From assembly GCF_030445035.2 (NCBI RefSeq), contig NC_080694.1, forward strand, positions 71,501,147 to 71,565,146: a stretch of 64,000 nucleotides of DNA, read 5' to 3'. This stretch comes from Dasypus novemcinctus. Taxonomy: Eukaryota; Chordata; Mammalia; Cingulata; Dasypodidae. Shown here in pieces: positions 24,601 to 38,176 of the stretch; the first letter of the stretch is position 1; every line of letters starts with the position of its first letter. The translations under genes and the position numbers were made by a program. The notes beneath the pieces were generated by a model that was given only the letters and a program-made list of their open reading frames with translations, had not been told where the DNA came from and searched no databases.

Positions 24601-26178
24601 TTCGATCTTAATTCTGCCCTTTGGAACCACAGATAACATTAGCTCCCTCCTCTACATGAACAACTTGACTGTATGAAACTGACTCTCAGAGGTAATTAAT
24701 TTCTTTTCCCTGTTCCTTATAGAGTATGTATCTGATAACAGTCACTGATGATTAGGAAGCCAATAGATTGCATCACCCAATGGGATTTTGCCTTCTCACT
24801 CTCAAGGACTAAAAGATCTGTCACTTTATAAAAGCAATTCAGAACATCAGCAGAGCAGATGAAGCAAATATTTTGGAGACCTAAACATCTTTCCAATTGC
24901 TAAGAAATAACACTCTGAAGGAAGCAACATAGCGCACATTCACTTGGGCCAGAGCCAAAACAGACAGCTTGACCCACTCCCTTACATGAGCTTGGTAATG
25001 TCCTTTCTTCCTAAGCATTCCCTATTGTTATTTAAAGAACATGGTTGAAGAAAATAAAAAGCTAAGAGAGAAGATCTCATAAAAGAAGAATAATACTTGT
25101 CTGCAGTAGAAAAGAGAGCATGGGATTAGAGCTTAAAGTTCAAATTCCCAAGGCCTGGCGTGAAGCCATTATATTGGCTTCTCAAGTGACAGATGATCAC
25201 CCCTAGGGTTTCTGTACTGTTTGAAACACTTAGGAGCACCAGGCATCCCTAGGTGTGTGCCAGTGCTCTGAGAGCTAGAGGTCTGAGAGCTAGAGGCAGA
25301 ACACGCTGCTTCAGGGAGTTTGAAACCGAAAAGTCTCAGATGAACTCTCTTATCCTTCATGGTTGTTGATAAGGATCTTGCCAAAAGAGAGACTGGTTTG
25401 GAGGACTTTTCACTCATCAAACATTCCTTTGCCAATCACGTGCCATTTGACACCACCACCAAGATACTATTGACCAAAAAGAAATAAGATTTATAAGTTT
25501 CTGTTAATGAGGAAAAAAAAAGAAAAGTTGACTTTTGTCTCAATCAGCATACTGTATTATAAATACTGGAAAATATTAAACCTAAAAAACAACTTCAAGA
25601 AAACCTCATTTCCTTTAAGTTTTGAACATTTCCAAGGTCACGCAGGACAAAAGTCCAAGACTTCACTCTCACCCAGATATCTGGTTTAACCTCACTTCAA
25701 GTCGGGTATCTCATTTCATTCTCTGGTAAATATTTATCAATCTTTGCCTGAATACAGATCATGGAGGACAGAATCTCAGGTTAAGAAATTTAGAGTAGTC
25801 TTCTAAACAGCATGGTATCATATAAGCGTTTAAGTTAAAAGAGTGTATGGGGAGAAACACTATTTTAAAAAGATTATTTGAAGCACTATGTGCAGGATAT
25901 TCTTGAAAGTAAATTCTGAAAGCAAGGCAATTCACTTGGAAGTTAATACAATGATGTAGTTGTGAAGTGAACAGAGTTTGAGTATGGGAGAAAAAGTCAA
26001 GGAAAAACAAAGAGTAAAAATGAAAAACACTGTGAAGAGAAAAATAGATAAGTCTTAGTGTCACATGTATTTTAGGACAAAGTGAATAGAAGAATCGAAG
26101 AGCTAATGATTAAAGTTTGAGTCAGGAAGGTTTAAGATTGAAATGGCTAAATCTACAGGGAAAACTAATTTGGGCAAA
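24601..26178. other. No recognisable gene
   Basis: Unique-looking intergenic DNA with short frames only. The 88-residue minus frame near 25169-25435 has no recognisable domain and no support. Confidence 0.4.
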
Positions 26179-26191
26179 GGAATGAACTTTC

Positions 26192-26420
26192 TTTTTTTTT
26201 TTATTGACTTTGTAATAATATTACATTAAAAATATATATGTGAGGTCCCATTCAGCCCCACCCCCCAACCCCCTCTCCCCCCCCAACAACACTCGTTCCC
26301 ATCATCATGACACATCCATTGGATTTGGTAAGTACATCTTTGGGTACCTCTGCACCTCATAGTCAATGGTCCACATCATGGCCCATACTCTCCTCCATTC
26401 CATCCAGTGGGCCACTGGAT
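26192..26420 (-). mobile_element. 5'-truncated LINE-1 3' end with perfect target duplication
   Basis: The reverse complement of an L1 tail, beginning 'tattgactttgtaataat'. The flanks are an identical 13-bp duplication, ggaatgaactttc, at 26179-26191 and 26421-26433. That duplication and the T run at the left edge are diagnostic of target-primed reverse transcription. The inner right edge carries a short inverted repeat, described in the findings. The perfect duplication suggests a fairly recent insertion. Confidence 0.9.
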
Positions 26421-27186
26421 GGAATGAACTTTCAGTGAGACTAGTTTTGAGGTTCTATCAGTGCACTGAATTAAATAAGATAATTTTCAAGTTTTTATAC
26501 AGCACACAAGGACTAGGACTGCCATATAAAGAGTGTTGAATAAGTGTTTGCTCTTATTATTAATTTTCAGAAGTCTCCAAAAAGCATTTGAACATATTAA
26601 CTGGTATTCAGGAGGTGGCAATGGTTTTACCCATTAATGTTATTTGGCATTAAAGTCATATCTGACTCATATAAATAATGAAGACTACAGAGCATGAGAT
26701 AAAGCAAAGAAACAAGGGATACATTTTTGTTGATATCAAAATTTAAGTTATGAGTATTCCCACAGTCACAATAGATGCAATGGTCACAGCGGTCAGGTGC
26801 CACCTCCAACAGTCGAGTGGCTAGAGATTTATAGCATCATCACCAGCTTCTCAGCTGTCACGAACAGGACTGTTAGAAATACAGAATGAGTTCTTTAATA
26901 AGGAGAAAGACAGGCAGGTGCATTAACTCCCCAGACTGAGAAGATTGAAGCTAAACACATTGGGGAAATGGACCCTGGCACTGCCTTTGTGATGAGTAGA
27001 AACATTTCAACTCCTTAGAGCTGTGCTGTGCATTTACATGCATGGTACTACAACAAGTTCATCTTGGTTCTTATGGTCAGACAGCTTTGGCAAGTGTCCA
27101 AGGCTTTGACTATCTCTGTAAGATTAAAGTCCTTACTTTCAAGGCTCACAATGCTTTGCTATGATAAAGTTTTGGATAAGAGATTT

Positions 27187-27540
27187 TTTTTGGTCTTCAT
27201 TTATTTTTTTAATATTACATTAAAAAAATATGAGGTCCCCATATAGCACCCACCTCCTCACCCTCCTCCTCCCCTCATAGCAACAATCTCCTCCATCATC
27301 ATGAGACATTCATTGCATTTGGTGAATACATCTCTGAGCACCATTGCACCTCATGGTCAATGGTCCACATTATAGCCCACACTCTCCCACGTTCCATTCA
27401 GTGGGCCATGGGAGAACATACAATGTCCGGTAACTGTCCCTGCAGCATCACCCAGGACAACTCCAAGTCCCGAAAACGCCTCCACATCTCATCTCTTCCT
27501 CCCATTGCCCACACCCAGCAGCCACCATGGCCACTATATT
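27187..27540 (-). mobile_element. 5'-truncated LINE-1 3' end with target duplication
   Basis: The reverse complement of the L1 tail in the 'catcatgagacattcattg' subfamily. The flanks ggataagagattt (27174-27186) and ggaaaagagattt (27541-27553) are a 13-bp target duplication with one mismatch. Confidence 0.88.
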
Positions 27541-27553
27541 GGAAAAGAGATTT

Positions 27554-30215
27554 GATGAGTGAATGCCGAACAAAAGAGTTCCTGCATTCTTTCACAAAAG
27601 ATACTCATGCTTTTCTTTATAAACATCTTCCATTTGAAATTCTGCAATAGTAGCATTTGAAATATTTCAGCATAACAGGTGCAAAAGAGAAGGTATCTCA
27701 GAACCCTGAGAGAATAGTCAAGTTGTACAGATTTGGTTACTTCATAGGTGTGAGCGAGGGCCCTCTTATTCCAAGAGCATGTATTTATTCCCAGTATGAA
27801 GTGTCAGCGTTTCACAATCCTCAGGTCACCCAGACACTTCCTGTATGAGGATTCCAGGGTCTGTCTTCATCTCTTCACTTAAGACAACATTTTACAATAT
27901 AGGATAAGCTATTGGATAGATATGGTAACTGAAGTGTAAACTCAACCTACAGAGGAAAGTGCACCTATTTAGTAACTGCCTAACATTTAAATATGTGTAG
28001 TGAATTAAAAGTGTTTTAATATAAAAAAAGTGATAAGAACCAAAAATAAATAAAGAAAACTGAAACTCACAGGCCAGGACAGAGGCCATATGAGCAATAA
28101 AAGTTGACTTCCAGGTGACAAAGCTTGGAAACAAATTTACTATTCTTTGATTCTCTGTATTTTTAATACTAAATTAAACAAGTTTAATTTAAAGAAAAGA
28201 GTAATAACTTTGAATTTCTCTATGAGAACAAGTTAATTTTTAACACATTTATATTTTATCCTTAATTCAATTTGTTGATAAAATGATGGCTGTATCAGGT
28301 AACAGGCAGGATATGTTTCAGTTACAAGAGAACCAAATTAACAATAACTTTAAAATATAAGTTTAATTTTTCTTTTAAAAGATTTGAACGTTATGAAAAT
28401 TTCATCTCGAGTTTTAAAAAATTCTAGTACAATCTGCAGTTAGTATGGCAACTCTGCTTCACAAGGTCCTTGAGAAATTGGGCTCTTTTTAGCATTTAAC
28501 TCTCCACTACTCTTGCAACAGTCTCTTTACCTTCATAGTCTAAGATGGCAGTAGAGCTCCAACACAACGGGAAAAGGGGCAAGGAAGAAGGAAGAGGAAA
28601 AGATTAAAAACAAATAATGACACAGTCATTAAGCTATAGCAAAAGAAACAGCAATATCATTGCTGATAACATTCCTGATTGATCTCACAAAATATCAGCC
28701 AAAAGGTTTAAATAAAGGAAAATTTTCTTTATACCTTAAACTCAATATTCTCACTAAATTAAAGGTTATAAGTTAAAAGAGAAAGAATTTATTAAGGTGT
28801 TTTGCACACAGCTCTCAGGACATATTTGTTGCATTCTTGCAATATCAAGGCATAGGAATTTGTCAATAAAAAACAATATTGACAATACAGAGACAAGCTT
28901 ACTTTCCTAAATGAGTATATTCAAGACAACGTGTGAGTGTGTGTAAACACAGTATTTTCCTGTATGTTCCAGGAGTCTATACAAAATTTGTACCACTGGA
29001 CCAAGACCTTAGCTGTTTTCTAATTCCTCACCTAAAAGCACATGGACTTAAAAATATCACTCAGTGCCTTGAGACTCAGGCTATTAAACGTTTTTAGCAT
29101 ATCGTTTTTATAAGTTATAACAAAACACATAACAAAGAGTAAGGTATTCTCCTGTCTTTATATAATTTATTGCATGAATAAGAAAATGTTCATGCCTGTT
29201 GATCTGCAATATTTCTATTTTTAAAAACAGAGGAAACCTTCTGTTACATGCCATAAAAATAAGGGAAACATAATAATTGGATGTCATAGTTATGGTTTTT
29301 GGGATGGAAGAGAAAGACAAGTTATTTTCCAGATCCATAACAATGGTCAGTGTGAGTCCACGGAACTTGACCTTGAATTAACCTACCATTTTGTCCTCCC
29401 CATCTATAGTTGTGTGCTGGCAAAGTCCTAGATAGTATATAACGCAGAGAACAAGTGAAATAAATGGGTCTTACAGCAAAGTTAGAGAATATCCACAGCT
29501 GGTATATGATTAACACATGATATTACCTTGAATCTAAAATAAATTAGCTATATTGAATGAGTCTTCAGAAACACATATTCTTTTGGAAACGTGACTTTTC
29601 ACGACTAACGCAAAAGTCATTAAAACTTTGTTTTTCAGCAATTTTACCTCCTGACTCACAGTCATGTTCTCCAACACTATTCCAGGTTCAATTCTTGGTC
29701 ACCCTGGATTGTAATCTTCAACTCCTAGCTTTCAATGATCTTATCTCCCACAGACTCTCCGTGACACTGGAGTGAGTGTGCAGGGCAAGATGGAAGTGTT
29801 TAGTGATTAAAAACCCCCGAAAACAGTCCTCAACCAAAAACTGGTTGGAACTGGTGAATAAATACCACCTTGCATCTCAAGCAGGATAAACTTGAAGTGC
29901 ATGTTCTGTACTGCTTAACATAATCTCTTTGTAAGATGAAGTTCCATTTCCTGCAGTGGTGATTTGCATGACACTGCACACTTTTGCAGCATCTCTCCTT
30001 GTCTCACTTTCCCATTCTTCTCTGGTATTTCCTAAAATCAACTCCCATATATCTATTTGAAACCTTTTAACAGGATCTGCTTAGGTGGAAGCCATAACTA
30101 AGAAATCATAAATCAGATATTTATCAAAATTATTATTACCACTATTTGAATGAGAAAATGTTTCTTTATATTTGGCTAAATTTTATCAATATCTCCTCTC
30201 TTTAAGCCATCTTGC
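27554..30215. other. No recognisable gene
   Basis: AT-rich intergenic DNA. No ORF, RNA gene or young repeat was supported. Confidence 0.4.
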
Positions 30216-30219
30216 ACAA

Positions 30220-31500
30220 TATTTTTAAGATCATTTTTGTGCTCCAAAGAGCACTCTCTTTCAAAGCTTCTTTAATGAAGGTATGTTGATAGTCAAATTT
30301 ATGACTTTTTTTCAGAAAATATCCCCTTATTTATCCTCTTTTTTGATAGATTGTTTGCTTGATAGAAAATCCCAAATTGTCATATGATTTCTGTCAATAT
30401 TTTGAGAGTATTTTCACACTGAATTCTGTGTTCCTTTTTGTTTGTTTGCTTTTGTTTTTAGAAATCTGGTGTCAATCTAATTGTCATATTTTATAGGATG
30501 ATGCTTTTTCTCTTCTGATGCTTTTAAGGTAGTCCCTTTGTCTTTGGGGCTGTAAAAATTCTGTATAGTATATATAGGAGCAGAATTCTTTAATTTTTTA
30601 TGAGCATCTGTATCTGTGTATACTTAATTTGTATAAAATTCTTATTTCCTGTGCTTCTGCTCTCTGTTCTTTCTCTTTCACTTGATCTCTCTTTTTCCCT
30701 CTCTTGCTCTCACTCTCACTCTTTTTCTTTGATTAGAATTATATTAGACTTTAGACATTCTATCCTTTGCATCCCTTAACTTTTCCTTTTTATTTTCCAT
30801 CATCGCCTTCTAATGACACATTCTGCATAATTTCTTCAAATGTGTCTTCCATTAATCTCCTTTCAAATGAAAAGAAAAAGCTGTAATTTAAACTCTCCAT
30901 TATTTCTTAATTTCATCAATTATCTTCATCTTTAAATTTCCATTTAAACCTGACAATTTTAAATTATCCCATTTGCTGGTATATATTGGCAACTCCTATC
31001 TTTATTTCTTTAATCATTTAGTAATTATTTTAATATTCTGAATCAAATAATTCTAATGTCTGGAGTTCTTGGGTGCCTAAATATATAGTTAGCTGTTTCT
31101 GTTGATTTTTACTAATATTGATTTATTTCTTTGTGCATTTGATTATATTTGATTATCACCTTATATGTGATGGTCCTAAGAGGAAATTCTGGACCCTAAA
31201 TTGAGAATGTTTTCATTCATTTCTGCCTGTATCCAAAGGAGACTACCAAAATGGGATCACACTTACCACTTTCTGATTTCCTGGCTTATTTTGGAATTAA
31301 TATATATGTTTTTCCCAATCCTGCCCATAGAGTAAGCTCTTGATTTCCAATATAATATTTCATTTTCCCTTAAGGTTAACCTAACTTTTCATTTGCTCAC
31401 TCTTTTGGTCTTTTGGTCTCAGCTCACTTTGTGTGTATGTGCTGGTATAGAGGACTCTTCATAGATTTCTCTTCCTTACTATGAGATATGCTTGGATTAA
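30220..31500 (-). mobile_element. Old LINE-1 5' part (L1M/HAL1-like)
   Basis: Read on the plus strand, the T-rich phrases 'gcttctttaatgaaggta', 'gctttttctcttctgatg', 'ccctttgtctttggggct', 'cattctgcataatttctt' and 'attctaatgtctggagtt' follow the order of the antisense of an old L1 upstream region. It is highly diverged and non-coding. The exact subfamily is not determined. Confidence 0.6.
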
Positions 31501-32039
31501 AAAGTATGTTTATCTAGAAGTTATTTGTTTTTGAGGGGGAGGGCTCTTGACACCATCCCATTTGTCATACATTTATGGAAGTGGAAATTCCATGTATCAT
31601 TTTGTCTCAAGTAGGCTTCTTATATACTTTACAGACTTGTGCTTTCCTGTCTGATTCAGACTGAGAATCTGTTTCTTTAAGCAGATTTGTATTTGTTGAG
31701 GACACAGATATATGAGTTTAATTTCACCATATTATTTTATGTTATTATTTCAGCTGTATAGATTTGAAGCATGTTTATAATGTTGAACCAAATTTTCTAA
31801 AATTATATAATCAATAGAAAACACATGAAATGATAGATCACACCACATTAATACTGGTTTGAAGTGGATGGCAAATTTAGAAGCTTTTTTTATTTTATTT
31901 TTTACTATAATAATTTATATTAATTGTGTGAATATATTATAATATACGTAAAATTCATTCATGAAATTACAGTAGAAATGCTATAAATGGCCAGTTCTCT
32001 GAAATGAAAAAGAAAAGACCACTGCAATTTGAATCAGCA
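31501..32039. other. No recognisable gene
   Basis: AT-rich spacer between two old L1 blocks. Nothing was recognised. Confidence 0.4.
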
Positions 32040-35000
32040 GATCACTTTGGATATTATTGGCATTTAACAATATTTATTCTTCTAATCCATGAACATCTAA
32101 CGCTTTGCCATTTATGTAGGTCTTCTGTTAATATAATTTCTTTCAGTAGTGCTTTGTAGTTTTTACTATACAAATCTTTAATATCCTTGGTTAAATTTAT
32201 TCTTGGATGTTATTGAAGATACTATTGTAAATGGAAATATTTTCTCAGTTTTGTCTTCACATTGTTGATTACTAATGCATAAAAACGTGATGATTTCTGA
32301 GTGTTGATTTTGTACCTTACCACTTGGCTGAAATAATTTATTAGCTCTGATAATTTTCTTGTGAATTCCTTTGGATTTTCTATATATATAAGATCCTGTT
32401 GTCCCTAAATAGAGATAGTTTTACTTCTTCTTTTCCCATTTGGAATCCTTTTAATTCTTTTTCTTCCCTAATTTCTTTGATGAGAACTTCTAGGGCAATG
32501 TTGAATAGTAGTGGTAAAAACAGGCATCATTGTCTTGTTCCTGATCTTATGGGGAAAACTTTCATCATTTTCTATATTAACTCTAGATTCTTCATAAATG
32601 GCCTTTACAATGTTGAGAAAGTTCCTTTCAAATTCCTATTATTATGAGTGGTTTTATTAGGAAGGAGTGCTGGATTTTGTCTCATACCTTTTCTGTATCT
32701 ATTGAGATAATTGTGGTTTTTTTCCTTTATATGTGAATTGTATTGATTAACTTTCATATTTTGAGCTTCTCTTGCATTCCTGGGATAAATCCTCTTGGTC
32801 ATGAAGCATATTATTAGTATGCTGTTGGATTCAGTTTGCTAGTATTTTGCTAAGTTTTCACGTTTATATTCATAAGGGAAAAATGGACTGTAAAGTTCTT
32901 TTCTTATAATAATTTTACTAGATTTTGGTCTCAGGACAATGTAAGCCCCATAGAATGAACTAGAAAGTATTCCCTCCTTTTGAATTCTTTGGAAGACTTT
33001 GAGAAGGATTGATGTTAATTCTTTAGTTGTTTGGTGGAATTCATTAATGAAGCCATTTGTTCCTAGAAAACTATTTTTTGTAATAGTACACTTTTTTTGC
33101 AGAAGTTTTATATTTGCATTTACAAAAATATTATACCTAAAGTATAAGGAATTCCCACATAACTCCCCACATTCCTGCACATTCATAGTTCCCCCTTTGT
33201 TAACATCTTACATTAGTGTGGTATATTTGTTACAATTGATGAACCAAAATTGAAGCATTGCTACACTAATCAAAACCTATCCTTACATTATGGGTTGCAT
33301 TTTGTGCTATAGTTTTATAGGCTTTGACAAATGTATAGTGTCATTTGTCCATCATTGCACTATCATACAGATTGAGAGAAGCAGTCTAGTTGTTATTGTT
33401 TTGTTGAGGTATCTTATTTCTTCTTGAATCAAATTAAGTAATTGCTGAATTCTAGGAATTTTTTCCATTTTGTCTAGATTGTCTAATTTGCTGGCATACA
33501 ATTGCTCATAGCATTCTTTTATAATCCTTTTTATTTCTGTAAGGTAGGTAGTGATATCACCATTTTCATTTCTGATTTCAGTTATTTGCCTATTTTCTCT
33601 TTTTTTGCTTTGTCAACATAGCTAAATGGGTTTCAATATTATTGATTTTTTTCAAAGAACCAAACTTTTTCTTTTATTTACTTTCTCAATTACTTTTTAT
33701 ACTCTATTTCATTTATTTCAGCCCTAATCTTAATTATTCCATTCTTTCTTCAAATGGTGGGCTAGTTTTTCCTATGCTAATTCCTCAAATGTGAAGCTAA
33801 GTTATTAGTTTGAGATCTTTCTTTTTGTAAATATTGATGATCATAGTTATAAATTCACCTGTGTGCACTGCTTCACATCATCCAATATGTCGGTATATGG
33901 AATCTTTATTTCATCTTTCTCAAAATCTTGTCTAATTTCTCTTGTAATTTCGTCTTGACAAATGTGTTGTTTAATTGTGTGATGTTTAATTCTCACACAT
34001 TTCTAAATTTTCTCGTTTACCATCTATTATTGATTTATAACTAGATTTTTTGTGGTTGGAAAATTTAATTTGTATGATATAAACTAAGTTATTGAGACTT
34101 CTTTTGTGCCCCAAAATAGCATCTATCCTGGAGGATAATCCCCATTTCCTTGAAAATTTGCTGTTTGATGAGGTGTTCTACATATGTCTGCTATACCTAG
34201 TAGTATATAGTGCTCTGGTCTCTTATTTCTTCTGTCTAGATGTTCTATCCAATATTGAAAGTGATGCATTGAAATCTTTAACTACTATTTTAGGGATGTA
34301 TATTTCTCCCTCAATCCAGTCAATGTTTTCTTAAAATTTTGAGGGACCTTGTTTTAAGGTGCCTATAAGTTTATAATTGTTAAATATTCTTCCATTGACA
34401 TATTTATTGATAAATAATATTCTTTGTTTCTTGTAACAATTTTTAACTTAGTCTATTCTGTCTGATATTGTATAACCAACTCAGAGCTCTTTGTTTACTA
34501 TTTCCATGAAATATTTTTCCATTCTTTTACTTTCAAACTGTTTGTATTTTTGAATCTAAGAGGGTACTCCCTAACAATATATAATTGGGTCAGGTTTTTT
34601 AACCCATTCTTCCATCTTTGCCTTTTGATTGGAGAGTTTAATCCATCAATATCTAAGGCAGTTATTAATAAGGTAAGATATCTTTTACTATTTGATCATA
34701 GTTTTTTGCTTTATACCTTTTTCTGTCATTCTTCCTCCATTACAGTCTTCCTTTATGTTTAGATTTTCTTTAAGCCATTTTGAATCACTTCTCCTATTCT
34801 TTTGAATAGTTTTTTCATGTATTTTCCTTATGGTTGTCATGGGGAGTGCATTTAATATTTTAAATCTATTACAAGGTAATACCAACTTGACTTCAATAGC
34901 TTACACACATATGCTGTTCCTGTATCCTTCCATCTTTTCCTTTTTTGTTGTTCTTGTGAGAAATTACTTCTTATGCATTGTGTACCCAGTAACAAAATTT

Positions 35001-35560
35001 TTTGTTTGTTCAACGAAAAATGTAATACATCTGACATTTACATTTACCCATATAGTCTGCTCTGAGGACTGTATTTCTTCATATATCATGTTACTAATAT
35101 CTTTTCCTTTCAATCAAAGGACTCCTTTAGTATTTTCTCTAAGCCAGGTGTAGCAGTAATGGACTCCTTTAATTATCTGGAATCATTTAATTTTCTCCCT
35201 CATTTTTGAAGGACAGTTTTGTCAGAGATGTGATTCTTTGTTAATTGTTTTTCCTTTAAGCACTGTAAAGGAGTTCTCCCACTGTGTCTGACCTCCATCA
35301 TTTCTATGGAGAAACTGGATGTTCATCTGGTTGAGGATCCCTTATTTGTGATGTCTCTTCTTTCTTGCTGTGTTTAGTGTCTATCTTTATTCTTTGCATT
35401 CAACAGTTTGACTATAATGTGTCTCCGTGTAAATCTCTTTGTATTCATCCAGCTTGGCATGCATTGAGCAACTTGGATTTTAATATTTGTAACTTTCATC
35501 ACAATTGTGATATTTTGGGTTCTCTCTTTCCTTTGTCCACCAAAACAAGAAGAAAAGAAG
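32040..35560 (-). mobile_element. LINE-1, RT through endonuclease and upstream region, antisense
   Basis: On the plus strand one reads the antisense of L1 in order: reverse transcriptase ('ttgaatagtagtggtaaa', 'ccttttctgtatctattg', 'ttgcattcctgggataaa'), then the endonuclease part ('tcattttctatattaact'-type phrases, 'aatattgattttt', 'tattgaaagtgatgcatt'), then 'tttgattggagagtttaa' and, beyond 35190, the upstream region. It is interrupted at 33085-33372 by another L1 tail. Frames are destroyed, so this is an old, dead element. Confidence 0.75.
33085..33372 (-). mobile_element. LINE-1 3' end nested in the antisense LINE-1
   Basis: 'ataaggaattcccacata', 'gtatatttgttacaattg' and 'ttgacaaatgtatagtgt' are the antisense of an L1 3' end, lying between two parts of L1 coding sequence that are otherwise continuous. 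It is therefore a later insertion. Confidence 0.6.
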
Positions 35561-35649
35561 GAAAAGAAAAAGAAATAAAAGGAAATAAATAAGGAAGGAT
35601 AAAATAAGAAAAAATTACTAAGAGACAAAAAAGAAATATATTTTTAAAT

Positions 35650-37180
35650 GACATAAAATAAAATAAAAGGTGCACCACCTCTCCATCGCTCTCTGAAGAC
35701 ACTGGTTGAAAATCAGAAGCTGGTGCTGTCAAGGCCAAAATAATTTATCTTGTCATTGAATACTAACCCTCTGACTCTTAAAACAAGTTAACTATGATTT
35801 TAATATTATAATATGTCTTATTGTTAGTAGTTTCATGATATTTATTTTCTATCCATTTATTTTCATCCTCTGTGTGCTTTTGTTTCAGGAATACCATGTA
35901 AATAGCAAAATTCTAGAATGATTTTAAACAATCTTACATTCTCGTCCTTAAATTGACCCAATTAGTCCATTTCCACTTGTTGCAATTACTCACAAATTTG
36001 GATCCATGTCTACCATCTTATTTGTACTTTTTTTACTTACCTGGTTTTCCCTGTTTTATAGTTTTCTCTTATTCAAATTATATTAGATTGAGTTAAGTAT
36101 TATTTTCTTCCATCTAAATGTTTAAAATTTATATATGATTTTCCTAATTTTACAAAAAAATTATTTCCCTGCTTGAATTAACAAAGTCCACAATCAAGAT
36201 ATCTATATCTGATGAAATATAAATGTGAGTACTTCAGAACATTTAAATGCCAATATTTCCATTGTGTAACTTGTTATCTCTGTTATCCAATAATTTTGTT
36301 CTACCTAGAGTTTATGTATTCTAATTTGGACAATAATCTCATTATGGCTGTTTAGATATTTATTGTTTGTTTACCTTACATATAAGATTTTTAATTACTC
36401 ACCATTACTAGTCATATTTCACTCCATAATTTAAGATTCAATTTCCTTGGTCCTAAAAATGCATTATTTGGTAATTTCTTCCTGAGAAATATTATTTTTT
36501 AAAACTCTTGGATTTTTCCTTTTTCTCTTGTTAACTCAAGTATAATCTCAGTTCTGGAAAGATGTAAATAAGAGAGGAAAGCACAATAAATTTTCTCAAA
36601 AAGGACTGACATGTGTTATCAGCTCTGAGATCAACAAAATATTGCTAGATGCCCGGTACACTCTTTCTGATTTACCTGTTACTATCTTCCCACAAAACTC
36701 ACTACTACCCACATATCAATCAGCTTGTTTTGTTTCACATAATTTTGGAAAAATTAAATAATACATGACATCCTTCTGAGTCTGGTTTCTTTAGATTTTA
36801 GATTCTAACGTTCAATGTGATGTTTTTGGACATCTGGGATGATTTTAGTTTGGGGCCATAATCAGTTGTGCGGCTGTGGACACTCTTTGACCAGTCTTTA
36901 AATGAACATATTTAAAGACTGGTCAAAGAATGTCTCTATATATATACACACACACACTCATTCTAAAATATGCCTGTATCTGTGCATTATAATTACTGAA
37001 TGATAAGGCATTATGTGTTCAGCTTTATCAGACACTGAGAGTTTCCTCACCTGTTTGTTTCACTTGACTTTCCCACAAGCAGTATACGAGAGTACCAATT
37101 GTTATGTGTCCTCCCTAGCAATTATAATAATTGGTCTTTTTTTTTCAGCTTTTTGGCTTTTCCATTTAGTCATTTCATTT
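35650..37180. other. No recognisable gene
   Basis: AT-rich DNA. The only structured element noticed is the inverted repeat at 36879-36934, listed separately, followed by a short TA/CA run at 36937-36958. Confidence 0.4.
36879..36934. repeat. Near-perfect inverted repeat (25-bp arms, 6-nt loop)
   Basis: The arm at 36879-36903 pairs with the arm at 36910-36934 at 24 of 25 positions. The core of each arm is ctttgaccagtctttaaat and its complement. The loop is gaacat. It is not part of any repeat I recognise. An RNA from either strand would form a stable hairpin, but it is shorter than a usual microRNA precursor. Confidence 0.85.
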
Positions 37181-38176
37181 AGAAGTGTGTAGTTAGATCA
37201 CATTATAGCATTAATTTCTACTTCCTTCATGACTGATGAATTTAAGTACTTTTTTCATATATGTAGAGGCCTTTTGAATATTCTTTTCATGAAATACCTA
37301 TTCAAGTGTTTTACCCATTTTTCTATTGGAATGCAGGTTTATTATTAAAGAAATTGTAGTTTTACAGGAAAATCATTCAGGAAAGTCATAATTCCCCCCA
37401 TTATAAACAACTTGAATTCCGTTGGTACATTTTCTACAATCAAATAAATAATAATATCATAACGGTACTATTAATATATCCGTGGTTCACATTAGGGTTC
37501 TCTATTTTATATAGTCCCATGGTTTTTATTAAATTTTATTTTTTAACATAGATACAAACTAAATTTTTATTAGAAATGCTATGGGTTTATGTAACAATTT
37601 ATGCATGAAATACAGGATTCCCGTACACCACCCCACCACAAAGACCATTCATCAGTTAATTGACACTTGGATTGTTTCTATTTTTGGCAGTTGTGAATAA
37701 TGTCACCATGAATGTCTGTGTGCAAATATCTGTTCGAGTCTATGCTTTCAATTATTCTGGTACCTAGTACTAGGATTGCATGATCATATGGTAATATACT
37801 ACCTGAGGAACTGCCAAACTGCCTTCCAAATGGCTGCATCATTTTACATTCCCACCAGCAACGAATGAGTATTCCTGCTTCTCCATATATTCTCCAATCC
37901 TTGCAATTTCCTATGGTTTTTTTTGTTTTTGTTTTTTTTTTTTAATAATAGCCATTCTAGTCAATGTGAAGTAGTTCCCCTTTTTGGTTTTGTTTTGAAT
38001 TTCCCTAATAGCTAGTGAATTTGACCATCTTTTCATGTGCTTTTTGGCCACTAGCATATCCTCTTTGGAGAAATCTTTATTCAAGTTTTTTGCCCATTTT
38101 TTAATTGCATTGCTTGTCTTTTTGTTATTGAATTGTAGGGTTTCTTTACATATTATAGACATAAAATATTATTTGA

